DNA from: Solibacillus silvestris
Lineage (GTDB): Bacteria; Bacillota; Bacilli; Bacillales_A; Planococcaceae
DNA: 64,000 bases
Direction: 5' to 3'
NCBI GenBank assembly: GCA_001586195.1
Contig: CP014609.1
Coordinates: 346,001-410,000 of the forward strand
The notes under the pieces are model-generated. The model was not told where the DNA came from and made no database searches. It saw only the letters and a list, made by a program, of their open reading frames with translations. Position 1 is the first letter of the stretch. Each line of letters opens with the position of its first letter. This document shows positions 44,114 to 53,435 of this stretch, piece after piece. The translations under genes were made by a program, and so were the position numbers.

Positions 44114-47100
44114 ATGAAGAATAGTGGACTCAATTACATTTCCAAAATTGCTTTATCATTTTTACTAGTAATTTCTATGATTTTACCTCATTTTGCAGTT
44201 GTAAAAGCAGAGGCTACAGGGGCTATCGGAATTGATGAAGCAATCAGTCAGTTTGATCCAGCTTCAGTTAAGCCGGATGTAACAGTAGAAGGTTATATAG
44301 TGGGGTTTGCGAAAAGTGAAACTTCCTATGTAGTAGAAGCTGAAACTGATACGAATATTGCCATCGCGGACACTCCGGGTGAAACCGATGTGAAGAAAAT
44401 GCTCTATATTCAATTGCCAAATTCACCTGCTTCAATTAGAGCTGAATTTGGATTAAAAACGAATCCTAGCAATTTGGGCAAAAAAGTAGTCATAACTGGT
44501 TCACTGGAAAAATACTTTGGGAATCATGCGGGTTTAAAGACACCAACTTCTATAAAGTTTGTTGGTAATGATACACCCGATCCAGAAGAACCAACACAAG
44601 CAGCAATTGTAAAAGCTTCCCCAGCAGCCGGCGAAGTTTATGCAGGAACAAAAGTAACACTAACAACGGCTACACCGAATGCAACAATTTATTACACAAC
44701 GGATGGTTCTGAACCGACAACAGAAAGTACAGTTTATGATGGAGCGACAGATATTGTTATCAATGAAGCAATGTCGATTAAAGCATTTGCAACAGCATCG
44801 GACTTGGACGATAGCGAAGTTACAACATTTGCCTACACGATTAAAACAGCACCAATAGCCATCTCAATTGAAGAAGCACGCAATAAAGCAATCGGCGAGG
44901 AAGTAATCGTTTCGGGTATTGTTACTGCAAAACTGGAAACAGCGACAGCTCATATTCAGGACGAGACGGGTGTAGCTATTGCGATTTACCCAGCGGACAG
45001 TCTTACAGCAAAAGTTGGAGACCTTGTTACCGTTCAAGGGACAGTTGATGAATACAGCGGGCTTAAACAGTTAAAGAATATCTCCCTTGTTGGTATAACA
45101 ACTTCATCAACAGTACCGGAGCCGCAAGTTATCACAAGCGCAGGTATTGCAGAAAACAATGAATCTCGTTTAGTAACTCTAAAGAACGTAGAGATTACCG
45201 GGTCTGGCCAAAACTTTACAGGAAAAGATGCAGCTGGCACTTTTGCAATTTATGATAAATTAAGAGATTCAGGTTTAGTAAGTGGAAAAACGTATGGGGA
45301 AATTACAGGGATTGTTGGTCAATTTACAAACCATCAGCTACTTCCAATTCGAATTATTGAAGATACGACTAAAGTACAGAACATCCAAGCATCACATACA
45401 GGTGGGGTAACAGCCGGCACAGATGTAACACTTTCTACAATTACAGAGGGTGCAACGATTTATTACACAGTGGATGGTTCGACACCGACTACAGCAAGTA
45501 CAAAATATACGGGTCCAATTACTGTCAACAAACCGATGACGATTAAAGCTATTGGAGTTAAAGAAGGCCTAACTAGCAGTGCGGTTGCAACATTTGTTTA
45601 CCAAATCATAGATACCGACAATGCGACAATCAGTGAAATTCAAGGGGCAAACCATATTTCTCCATATGCAGGATTACAAGTAAACGATGTAGACGGTGTC
45701 GTAACGTTTGTAATTGACGCTTCAAATTTCATTATGCAAGAAAATACATCGTTCGATGGTGTGAAATCAACTGCGATAAAAGTGAACAAATCATCGCATG
45801 GTGTGTCGGTAGGAGATGCAGTGAAAGTAACCGGTAATGTAACGGAAGCCGGGGGAAATACGCGTTTAAAGGATACGCAAATTGCTGCTAATGAGATTGA
45901 AAAAACAGGAACGGCAGCTGTTCCTGAAACACTTGTTATCGGTGAAGATTTATTCTTGCCAAACAGAATTATCGATAATGACAGTTTTGCCATTTTTGAC
46001 CCGAAGGAAGATGGAATCGATTTCTGGGAGTCAATCGAGTACATGCTTGTCTCATTCCCTGAGGCAAGGGTAGTAGGACCGATGTATAACAATGATTCAC
46101 CAATCGTCGTTCCCAATACAACAAATAATACGTTTAACGACAATGGCGGTTTAAATATTGCTGCCGATGATTACAACCCGGAAAAGATTATGCTTGAAGG
46201 GGTATCAGCGAAAAACTATGAATCAGGCGATCGTTTTAATGATGCACTAATCGGTTTTGTGGAGAACTTCTCTGACGGTTATCGCCTAAATACGAATAAA
46301 GTATTCCCGGACGTAACAAAGGCGAACATTCAGCAGGAAGTAACGCATCTTGAACCGGTAGCGGACAAGCTGAATTTGGCATCTTACAATATCGAAAACT
46401 TTTCGAATAACAAGGATAATACATCCGATGAAAAAGCAGCAAAAATTGCTTCAACATTTGTAAACAATATGAAGTCGCCGGATATAATTACATTAGTGGA
46501 AGTACAGGATAATGATGGTCAAACAGATTCAGGTAATGCCGATGCATCAGAAAGTTACTTGCGTTTAATTAACGCAATTAAAGTAGCAGGTGGTCCTCAG
46601 TATGACTGGATTGATGTTATGCCGATCAATAATACAAGCGGTGGTGCACCAGGCGGAAATATCCGTGTAGGATACTTGTACAACCCTGAACGTGTATCAC
46701 TTGTTGAAGGGCCGAATGGTACAGGAGAGCAGGCGAATGCATGGACAGAAGAGGGTAGCCTTGCATTGAATCCAGGGTTTGTGAATCCTTCAAAATTTGA
46801 AGATACACGTAAACCGATTGCGGCGGAATTTGAATTCCAGGAAGAGCGCATTGTCGTTATTGGTGCACATTTAAATTCTAAAGGTGGAGACGATTCATTA
46901 TGGGGTCCAACACAGCCACCGGTTTTAGGATCTGAACCTGAGCGTATTGAGCTTGCACAGGTAATCAATGACTTTATCGATGAAGGTCTTGCAAAAGATC
47001 CGGACGTTAACATTGTTGTAGCGGGAGATATGAATGACTTTGAATTTACACCCGCTCTTGAAACATTAAAAGGCGGCGTTTTGACGAATATGGTAGACAA

Positions 47101-47650
47101 GGCACCTGTGGAAGACCGTTTCAGCTACTACTTCCAAGGTAATAACCAAGTGCTGGATCATATTTTAGTATCGAATAATCTTACAGAAGTAACGGAGATT
47201 GATATGATTCATATTAATGCGAACTTTACTGAAGCGCAGGGTCGTGCATCTGACCATGATCCGGTATTAGTTCAAATTGATTTGAAGTCTGGTAAAGAAG
47301 AAACACCGGAGCCAATCATACCGGAAAATGTGTACAATTATAACAACTATAAAACAGGCAAGTTAATTATGAACCGCCCAAGTATTTCACTTACATTAGG
47401 TGAAAATACCGATATTAAAAACGGCATTGCAGTATTTAGTGAATATGCGGAATTCCACGGAGTTGGATTTGCAGATAAAACGGTAACAATCAGCCCTAAA
47501 AAAGGAAATGCGATTATTGACTTTAAAGGTACAAAAATCGGTAAAATCATCATTGAGGGTACTCATGTAAAAGAAATACGCAATTTGCCATCCGATGCGA
47601 ATATTACGTATACAAAAGGAGCATCACCAGAGACGATTGAGTTTAATTAA
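44114..47650 (+). CDS. Large secreted nuclease (endonuclease/exonuclease/phosphatase fold)
   Basis: 1178 residues with a signal peptide (to ~residue 35, ending VVKAEA). Domains in order: a DUF6359-like domain ~38-155, a chitobiase C-terminal-like unit ~165-242 (TIYYTTDGSEPTT), an OB-fold ~248-335 (VIVSGIVTAKLET), a second chitobiase-like unit ~430-500 (TIYYTVDGSTPTT), another OB-like region, then the catalytic EEP domain ~750-1062. Catalytic motifs are SYNIENF, LVEVQD, GAHLNSKGG, GDMNDF and SDHDPVL. It should degrade extracellular DNA or RNA, like YhcR-type nucleases. No sortase motif is visible. The ~100-residue tail is beta-rich. Confidence 0.85.
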   Translation: MKNSGLNYISKIALSFLLVISMILPHFAVVKAEATGAIGIDEAISQFDPASVKPDVTVEGYIVGFAKSETSYVVEAETDTNIAIADTPGETDVKKMLYIQLPNSPASIRAEFGLKTNPSNLGKKVVITGSLEKYFGNHAGLKTPTSIKFVGNDTPDPEEPTQAAIVKASPAAGEVYAGTKVTLTTATPNATIYYTTDGSEPTTESTVYDGATDIVINEAMSIKAFATASDLDDSEVTTFAYTIKTAPIAISIEEARNKAIGEEVIVSGIVTAKLETATAHIQDETGVAIAIYPADSLTAKVGDLVTVQGTVDEYSGLKQLKNISLVGITTSSTVPEPQVITSAGIAENNESRLVTLKNVEITGSGQNFTGKDAAGTFAIYDKLRDSGLVSGKTYGEITGIVGQFTNHQLLPIRIIEDTTKVQNIQASHTGGVTAGTDVTLSTITEGATIYYTVDGSTPTTASTKYTGPITVNKPMTIKAIGVKEGLTSSAVATFVYQIIDTDNATISEIQGANHISPYAGLQVNDVDGVVTFVIDASNFIMQENTSFDGVKSTAIKVNKSSHGVSVGDAVKVTGNVTEAGGNTRLKDTQIAANEIEKTGTAAVPETLVIGEDLFLPNRIIDNDSFAIFDPKEDGIDFWESIEYMLVSFPEARVVGPMYNNDSPIVVPNTTNNTFNDNGGLNIAADDYNPEKIMLEGVSAKNYESGDRFNDALIGFVENFSDGYRLNTNKVFPDVTKANIQQEVTHLEPVADKLNLASYNIENFSNNKDNTSDEKAAKIASTFVNNMKSPDIITLVEVQDNDGQTDSGNADASESYLRLINAIKVAGGPQYDWIDVMPINNTSGGAPGGNIRVGYLYNPERVSLVEGPNGTGEQANAWTEEGSLALNPGFVNPSKFEDTRKPIAAEFEFQEERIVVIGAHLNSKGGDDSLWGPTQPPVLGSEPERIELAQVINDFIDEGLAKDPDVNIVVAGDMNDFEFTPALETLKGGVLTNMVDKAPVEDRFSYYFQGNNQVLDHILVSNNLTEVTEIDMIHINANFTEAQGRASDHDPVLVQIDLKSGKEETPEPIIPENVYNYNNYKTGKLIMNRPSISLTLGENTDIKNGIAVFSEYAEFHGVGFADKTVTISPKKGNAIIDFKGTKIGKIIIEGTHVKEIRNLPSDANITYTKGASPETIEFN

Positions 47651-47662
47651 TTGATAACGAGC

Positions 47663-47706
47663 AGCATCGCCAAATCAGTAAAATGACTTGGTGATGCTTT
47701 TTTACT
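47663..47706 (+). terminator. Terminator of the nuclease gene
   Basis: GCATCGCCAAATCA and TGACTTGGTGATGC flank a short loop and are followed by TTTTTT. Confidence 0.8.
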
Positions 47707-47782
47707 GATTAAATACATAAATCCCTAACAAGATTGTCATAAATATGGTACACAAGCCGAAATAGTGTTAGTCATGCTATGT

Positions 47783-47788
47783 TATAAT
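47783..47788 (+). promoter_or_regulatory. Extended -10 promoter element before the diguanylate cyclase
   Basis: TGTTATAAT (TATAAT at 47783-47788 with an upstream TG) lies ~55 bases before the start. There is no good -35, as expected for extended -10 promoters. Confidence 0.4.
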
Positions 47789-47844
47789 ACTAGCAATTAT
47801 ATTAAAACAAATATACATGCCTATATTTGGCCTAGGAGATTGTA

Positions 47845-49410
47845 ATGTTTTCGTTACGAAATATCGTTAAATTAAAATATTTATTTATTTCAGTCATTGC
47901 ACTTGCCTTTGTACTTTCTACACTAGTCGGTGTGTACAGTACCTACAAAGGCAATATGAAATTAATGCAGGAACAGACACTGGAAAATAACCGGGTATAC
48001 GCGCTGAAATTAGCGGAAACAGTCGATAAATTTATTGCTAATTCAACTAACACATTAAGTTATAGTGCAACAGAGATCGCAAATAACTTTAATAATATAA
48101 ATAAATTGCAAGAAGAAGTAAATCGTCTTTATTTACGTGGAGATACATTTAGTTCTGTTCTCATTGTTGATGCGGAAGAAAATGCTTTGGTGAATGCACC
48201 TCAAACTCTCGGTGAAGCTGGAAAAAATAGTCCTTTCTTAAAAGAACTGAAAAACTATGACAAATATAAGCCTTTCATTTCAGATCCATTTATTTCGCCA
48301 ACCGGACGTAAATTGATTGTCATTTCCATGCCGATTTATGATGAGCAAGGAGCATTTAAAGGGGTTTTAAGCGGGTATATCTACTTATATGAATCCAATA
48401 TTTTTGAGTCGATTCTCGGCCAGCACCCTTATGAAAATGGCTCTTATGTTTACGTGGTCGATACGCGAGGGAAAATTATTTATCATCCGAATAAAGCGAG
48501 GTTAGGGGCAGATGCTTCGGAAAATGAAGTCGTCGCCCGTTTATTAAATGAAAAACACGGTGCATTAACATTTGTTAATACACTTGATCAGCCGATGCTG
48601 TCGGGTTTCAGCCAGAGTGAACGGACACGGTGGGGAATTATCGTGCAAACACCATATGATGCAGCGCTTAGTATGGTTGGGCAACAGGTGGTAAGTGTGT
48701 TAAAAATCGGTTTACCATTCATTATATTATCAACGATTGTCGTCTTTTTGTTAGCCAGTCAGATTGTTCGTCCACTTGAAAGAATAGCGGAAATATCGGA
48801 AAACAGTGTAAAAGAGCAAGAAATGAAAAAGCTGAAGGAAATACGGGCATGGTATTACGAAGTGTATAAAATACAAGAAGCACTTATCCACAGTTTTTCG
48901 TTTTTACATGGAAAAGTGAATACACTGAAAGAAGAAACGTCAATTGACTCACTAACAAATCTATTGAATCGCGCTACTCTCGAAAAGAAAATACAATTGC
49001 TTACTGAACAACGAAAAGACTATACGCTCGTCATGTTGGATGTGGATTGGTTTAAATCAATTAATGATACACATGGACATATCGTAGGGGATAAAGTACT
49101 GCAAGCATTAGCAAGTAAATTAAAAGAATCTTTAAAAGAAAATGAATTAGCTTGCCGTTACGGAGGAGAAGAATTTATTGTTGTTTTTACAGAAACAACG
49201 GTTGAAGAAGCATATGAACGAGTTGAATTATTACGGGGAAATGTTCAGCAAATTATCAGTCCTGCAGGAAAACCTCTTACATTCTCAGCGGGTATTGCAA
49301 ACTATCCACTGCACGGTGTCCAGATGAAGAACATCATCGGAAAAGCGGATGAAGCTTTATATAAAGCAAAAGAAAACGGGCGGAATCGCGTGGAAGTAAC
49401 GAAAGTATAA
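47845..49410 (+). CDS. Membrane sensor diguanylate cyclase (dCache-GGDEF)
   Basis: 521 residues, with CTAGGAG before the ATG. Membrane segment ~12-32, extracellular dCache-type sensor ~35-280 (VLIVDAEENALVNAP, YVYVVDTRGKIIYHP), second membrane segment ~285-307, short HAMP-like linker, GGDEF domain ~360-521. The active motif is GGEEF (~439-443), so it should make cyclic di-GMP. The usual RxxD inhibitory site is replaced by KENE, so product feedback is probably absent. It stands alone between terminators. It probably links an outside signal to biofilm or motility control. Confidence 0.88.
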   Translation: MFSLRNIVKLKYLFISVIALAFVLSTLVGVYSTYKGNMKLMQEQTLENNRVYALKLAETVDKFIANSTNTLSYSATEIANNFNNINKLQEEVNRLYLRGDTFSSVLIVDAEENALVNAPQTLGEAGKNSPFLKELKNYDKYKPFISDPFISPTGRKLIVISMPIYDEQGAFKGVLSGYIYLYESNIFESILGQHPYENGSYVYVVDTRGKIIYHPNKARLGADASENEVVARLLNEKHGALTFVNTLDQPMLSGFSQSERTRWGIIVQTPYDAALSMVGQQVVSVLKIGLPFIILSTIVVFLLASQIVRPLERIAEISENSVKEQEMKKLKEIRAWYYEVYKIQEALIHSFSFLHGKVNTLKEETSIDSLTNLLNRATLEKKIQLLTEQRKDYTLVMLDVDWFKSINDTHGHIVGDKVLQALASKLKESLKENELACRYGGEEFIVVFTETTVEEAYERVELLRGNVQQIISPAGKPLTFSAGIANYPLHGVQMKNIIGKADEALYKAKENGRNRVEVTKV

Positions 49411-49416
49411 TTTAAA

Positions 49417-49456
49417 AATCCAGTCCCTCTATAATTAGAGGGACTGGATTTATTAG
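49417..49456. terminator. Bidirectional terminator
   Basis: AATCCAGTCCCTCTA and TAGAGGGACTGGATT pair around TAAT. It separates convergent genes. Confidence 0.85.
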
Positions 49457-49457
49457 T

Positions 49458-50933
49458 TTAATAGAAATTGATCGTAAAATAAGGGGCCTTTTTGCTGCTG
49501 TACTCCAGGCCTACAATCGCGTTGTTATAGGCAGGTTGCAGTAGGTTGTCTCGATGCCCTTTACTGTTCATGAAGCCTTCGTGTGAATAAATCACATTGT
49601 AATGACCATACGAAATATTTTCGCCCCATGTTCTCAGCTCGGACTCACTCATACCTCCGCTGATCATACGGTCATATGGTATTTTACCTGAAAGACTTGT
49701 ATGAGAGAAATAGTTGTTATCGATCATATCTTTACTATGCTTTCGTGCAATCGATGCCCATTGCGGTGAATGTGTTAGTGGATGAACTCCTTCAGCGGCA
49801 CGTGCCTGGTTCATCAGCTCGACCATCAGCTGTTCGGAATGTTTTTGCGTATCCGATATATCGCCGTAATAGCCATCTTTCTTCACTTCATAGTCTTTAT
49901 GGACATAAAGGATGGAGCGAATGACATTCTTTTTATGAATATCATAGAAAAATGTTACATAATAATCATCTATCAAATAGAAATTATATTCATTGGAAGC
50001 TTGCGTATTGTAAACGATATTGCCGCGTTGTACATTTGCATTTTTCGTTCCGTACTTCGCTTTTACATCGCTTGCATTATTTATGCCGATTTGCAGGTCC
50101 TTTGCACCGAAGAAGCTTTTCCCTTGTTTTGTCATGTAGCGTGCAACAATCTTATTGTTATCGACACCTTCTAATTCAAAGTCCAAATTTTTGCCTGTTT
50201 GCTTCCACGCAAAGTCATATTCGCTATTGTACGTTGCTGTAGCAGTTTCAGGTTTTTCGGCAGTAGGAGGCGCTGGTTCGCTGATTACTTCACCGGTCGT
50301 TTTATAACTCAGTGCCCGATATAAAAATGTTGCCATTTGTGCACTTGTGACATTATTATTCGGTAAAAACTGATTTTTTTCATTGCCGGTCGTAATACCG
50401 TGGCTCGCCAAAATATTTACATAGTCATAGTACCAGCTGGATTTTGACACGTCTTTAAAGCTGACCTTCGTACCGCCGTTTAATTTCAGGCTTTCTACTA
50501 AAATTTTAGATAGATGAGAACGCTTTACTGGCTGATCCGGATTGAAATTGCCGTATTCGTCCCCATCAAAAATGCCTGATTCATATGCCCAAATAATTTC
50601 CTGTGCAAAAGGAGTCGAATTCGTCACATCTTTGAACTTTCCGTTGTAAGAACGTACTTTTGGAATGGCCAGGGCCGAATCACTTGAAAGAATCGTTTGG
50701 AGAATTTTCGATGCTTCTGCTCGTGAAACAGGTTTGCTGAAATTAAATTGATTGCCGCTTTTATAATCATACACATTTAAATTATTTAAATATTGGATGG
50801 CTTCTGTATGAGAATTTCGGCTGTTTTCTACATCATAAAAAGTCTTTTTCGCCAACACGTCATCATTCGCTACAAATAATGCGGAAGCGAACAAAGTAGT
50901 AGCTATGAAACTTTTTGTTATTCCTTTTTTCAT
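49458..50933 (-). CDS. SLH-anchored CAP (SCP-like) domain protein
   Basis: 491 residues with AAAGGAGT before the ATG. Signal peptide to ~residue 28. Three SLH repeats span ~30-215 (FSKPVSRAEASKIL, FNPDQPVKRSHLSKILVESL, FLPNNNVTSAQMATFLYRAL) and bind wall polymer. A CAP-associated N-terminal domain (~225-350) and a CAP domain (~365-491, with LMNQARAAEGVHPL, TWGENISYG, GHRDNLL) follow. CAP proteins of spore formers have varied, mostly unknown roles at the cell surface. Monocistronic. Confidence 0.88.
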   Translation of the reverse strand: MKKGITKSFIATTLFASALFVANDDVLAKKTFYDVENSRNSHTEAIQYLNNLNVYDYKSGNQFNFSKPVSRAEASKILQTILSSDSALAIPKVRSYNGKFKDVTNSTPFAQEIIWAYESGIFDGDEYGNFNPDQPVKRSHLSKILVESLKLNGGTKVSFKDVSKSSWYYDYVNILASHGITTGNEKNQFLPNNNVTSAQMATFLYRALSYKTTGEVISEPAPPTAEKPETATATYNSEYDFAWKQTGKNLDFELEGVDNNKIVARYMTKQGKSFFGAKDLQIGINNASDVKAKYGTKNANVQRGNIVYNTQASNEYNFYLIDDYYVTFFYDIHKKNVIRSILYVHKDYEVKKDGYYGDISDTQKHSEQLMVELMNQARAAEGVHPLTHSPQWASIARKHSKDMIDNNYFSHTSLSGKIPYDRMISGGMSESELRTWGENISYGHYNVIYSHEGFMNSKGHRDNLLQPAYNNAIVGLEYSSKKAPYFTINFY

Positions 50934-51029
50934 TCGTTTCGACTCCTTTTCTATTTTCCGTCACTTTTATTTTTTATGTCTTTACCCGTACAGAAAGACA
51001 GTAAAACACAGTGTTCTGTATACATATTA

Positions 51030-51062
51030 AAACGGTGGGAAAGAAGAGCATGTCCCACCGTT
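51030..51062. terminator. Bidirectional terminator
   Basis: AAACGGTGGGA and TCCCACCGTTT form an 11-bp stem behind the minus-strand adaptor gene. Confidence 0.75.
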
Positions 51063-51073
51063 TATTGTTTATT

Positions 51074-52525
51074 TTATTTAATTAAATACCAAAGAGCGTC
51101 TTTCCATGTTGCATCAACATATGTCCATTCAAACGTACGTAATGGATACGGTCTGAAGGTAGGGGCGAACAGGTTTTTTTCGTCTCCGTCAATGAAAATT
51201 TGCTGTGGTGCGATTGGTGCTGTAAATACCGCTGTGTCTTCTAAATCCTCGTCCTCGTCCTTCGCTGAATCCTCATTTTTGGAATCTTCGAGTTCAACAG
51301 TTCGGATGCGTGGTTCAGTAACTACAGCTTCCTCTTCAATGACTTCCTTATCAACAGTTCCCTCAACTGGCTCGCCATACATGAATTCATCTTGCTCAAT
51401 TTCCGCTTTATGCTTGAATAGTAGGTCAACCGGTTCTAATCTAGTTTTCCCATCTTCTCCGACTGCATAAATGAGGTTTTCTGTATTCTCTTGTTCATAT
51501 TTCACAAGCCAATTCTCATCTACTTGGAAACTGTCATTTGCTTCAAATGTTGTAATTGTTGCATCGGCAAGAGTACCAAGCGGTGTTTCCGTTAATAAGT
51601 CAGTTGGTTCAATGCTAACTTCATAGACCGTATCATCCGGCTTTACTTTATCGTTCTTTTTCATTTCATTAAATGCAATGGAATCACGTGCAGGAATTTG
51701 CTGTTTTTCCAGTACATCTCCGTCAATGATCAGCTCGTCTTCTTTACCTTCATTCAATATAACAGAAGCCTTTTGACCGATTTCGATTTCCTTCCAGTCT
51801 TCATGTTTCACATATGCAACAAACTTCTTCTCAAGCGATTGAATTTGGAAAATAATCGAATCGCCTTCAAGTACAATCTCTTTAACAATCCCGTCAACTG
51901 GTGTTGTTAAGGAATTATTGTTACTTAACTGGGAAATCATACTGTCCAAAATAGTAATCTGGCGCTCTGTTTCCGCAATCGAACGTTGGATAATCGCAAT
52001 ACCTTCTGCTGTTGGCGTGCTTTGTTCAATACCAAGCTCCAGTGTTAAATTTATATTCCAAATTTCGTTGTCACCAAGTGTTGTTGAATCAGTTGCAGTA
52101 CTCGGTGAGGAATTGTTGCTTTCATTTTGTAAATCCGAAACGATTCTTTCTAATTCTGATAGCTCGTTTTCATACGCATCGCGATCCGTCTCAAGACGCG
52201 TAATTTCACGTTCAGCCTCTTCGGGTTTATAGATAGCGAGCTCCGTTAATAGGCTGACACTTTGCCCTTGTGTAACGAGCACTTCGCTAATCGATTGTAC
52301 AGGCGCTGCGATGAAGTGCTCCTGCTTCGCTGCAACAACGGCATCGGTTTCCAAAACTTTTTCATGATAATCGGCTACTGCAAACTGTACATTGTTAATA
52401 TAGTAGTTTTTCATAATAATATCGTTGTCTTTTAGTAATAAATAACCGTTCACCAACACAAACAATAAGGCAACTGCACTAAAAATCTTCACTTTTTTCG
52501 TCATACGCATTACAGACCAAGCCAC
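51074..52525 (-). CDS. HlyD/YknX-like membrane fusion (efflux adaptor) protein
   Basis: Up to 483 residues; the likely start is the internal MRMTKKVKIF, since the first residues overlap the gene upstream. One N-terminal membrane anchor (KIFSAVALLFVLVNGYLLL). It then has biotinyl-lipoyl-like half-domains (HFIAAPVQSISEVLVTQGQS, LTTPVDGIVKEIVLEGDSI) flanking a coiled-coil hairpin at ~120-205, and a beta-barrel domain. A long acidic C-terminal stretch (EDSAKDEDEDLEDT) is unusual. It overlaps the membrane gene at 52510, so the two are co-translated. In Bacillus, YknW-YknX work with the YknYZ ABC transporter, but no ABC genes are next to it here. Confidence 0.75.
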   Translation of the reverse strand: MAWSVMRMTKKVKIFSAVALLFVLVNGYLLLKDNDIIMKNYYINNVQFAVADYHEKVLETDAVVAAKQEHFIAAPVQSISEVLVTQGQSVSLLTELAIYKPEEAEREITRLETDRDAYENELSELERIVSDLQNESNNSSPSTATDSTTLGDNEIWNINLTLELGIEQSTPTAEGIAIIQRSIAETERQITILDSMISQLSNNNSLTTPVDGIVKEIVLEGDSIIFQIQSLEKKFVAYVKHEDWKEIEIGQKASVILNEGKEDELIIDGDVLEKQQIPARDSIAFNEMKKNDKVKPDDTVYEVSIEPTDLLTETPLGTLADATITTFEANDSFQVDENWLVKYEQENTENLIYAVGEDGKTRLEPVDLLFKHKAEIEQDEFMYGEPVEGTVDKEVIEEEAVVTEPRIRTVELEDSKNEDSAKDEDEDLEDTAVFTAPIAPQQIFIDGDEKNLFAPTFRPYPLRTFEWTYVDATWKDALWYLIK

Positions 52526-53190
52526 CCTTCAATCCAAGTTAAAACAGGAAGAATGCTATATAGCGCAACAAGCGATGCCAATACAATTTGAATAAGTATT
52601 AACTTAAACAGCAACGCTTTCGGTCGATCTGTCCAATTCGATAAAAATATGTATTGAATCCATACCGCAATTATCGATGCAACTGTTAATTGATTCAGGA
52701 AGAACAATAAGTAGTCATGATAATATACGTATGCCATCATAGGTGCCAGTGAAAACATTGTGAACTGTGTAGAATATCCTGCAATTGCAAAAATCATCAC
52801 CGTCAGCAGTTTCTCAAGAACAACGAAGAAAATGACGTAAAGCTGTATTTTTCGAATCCAGCCATAATCAATATTTGTCAATAAATGAATCAAATATGTA
52901 ATGACATAATAATGAACGATAAAAAATAGTATACCTGCTAGAATCGAACCGATTAAAGACATCAGTCTGGCGAAACTATACAAATCTCCTTCACCATTTA
53001 CAAGTAGTGCGGTTAAATCGGTTGTATTCATCCCCCAGAAATTACGAATGATAAAGAACAGTAATGTAAAACCAAAAATAGCCAGCAAAACTCTCCGATA
53101 CCCTAAAAGTCTCTGATCTTCGCTACGTTCAATATTATGTATGAGTTGCGATGGGTGTGAAAGATGATGCCAAAACTTGTACTCGAACAT
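52510..53190 (-). CDS. YIP1/YknW-like integral membrane protein
   Basis: 226 residues, ATG start after TTGAGGTGAA. Five hydrophobic membrane segments (LLAIFGFTLLFFIIRNF, SLIGSILAGILFFIVHYYVI, IQLYVIFFVVLEKLLTVMIF, LTVASIIAVWIQYIFL, LILIQIVLASLVALYSIL). A short cytoplasmic N-terminus (FWHHLSHPSQLI) is typical of YIP1-domain proteins. The 3' end overlaps the adaptor gene by 16 bases. It probably assists the adaptor in a transport or lipid-related complex. Confidence 0.65.
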   Translation of the reverse strand: MFEYKFWHHLSHPSQLIHNIERSEDQRLLGYRRVLLAIFGFTLLFFIIRNFWGMNTTDLTALLVNGEGDLYSFARLMSLIGSILAGILFFIVHYYVITYLIHLLTNIDYGWIRKIQLYVIFFVVLEKLLTVMIFAIAGYSTQFTMFSLAPMMAYVYYHDYLLFFLNQLTVASIIAVWIQYIFLSNWTDRPKALLFKLILIQIVLASLVALYSILPVLTWIEGWLGL

Positions 53191-53435
53191 AAATTCACCT
53201 CAATAATTTTATTAACATATGATTAATACCCTAACTTGAAGAAAATAACACATATATTAACAGTGTAATAGAAATATAGTTTCATTATAATCCTTATTGC
53301 AAAGTAAGTGTAAAAAGTATGTAAATTATAAGAAATAATCTATGTGTAGCAAGAGAGAAGTGCTACTTTTAAGTAAGACAGAAAGTAGTTATAGAAGGTT
53401 GCACTTCTAAAATAGTCTTAAGGAGTTAACTGGCG

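Noticed and set aside
46597-47100. Long minus-strand frame inside the nuclease gene
   Set aside because: Shadow of a clearly coding frame with conserved catalytic motifs.
52510-52525. Overlap of adaptor and membrane protein genes as a possible frameshift
   Set aside because: Both genes have complete ends; a short overlap is normal translational coupling.
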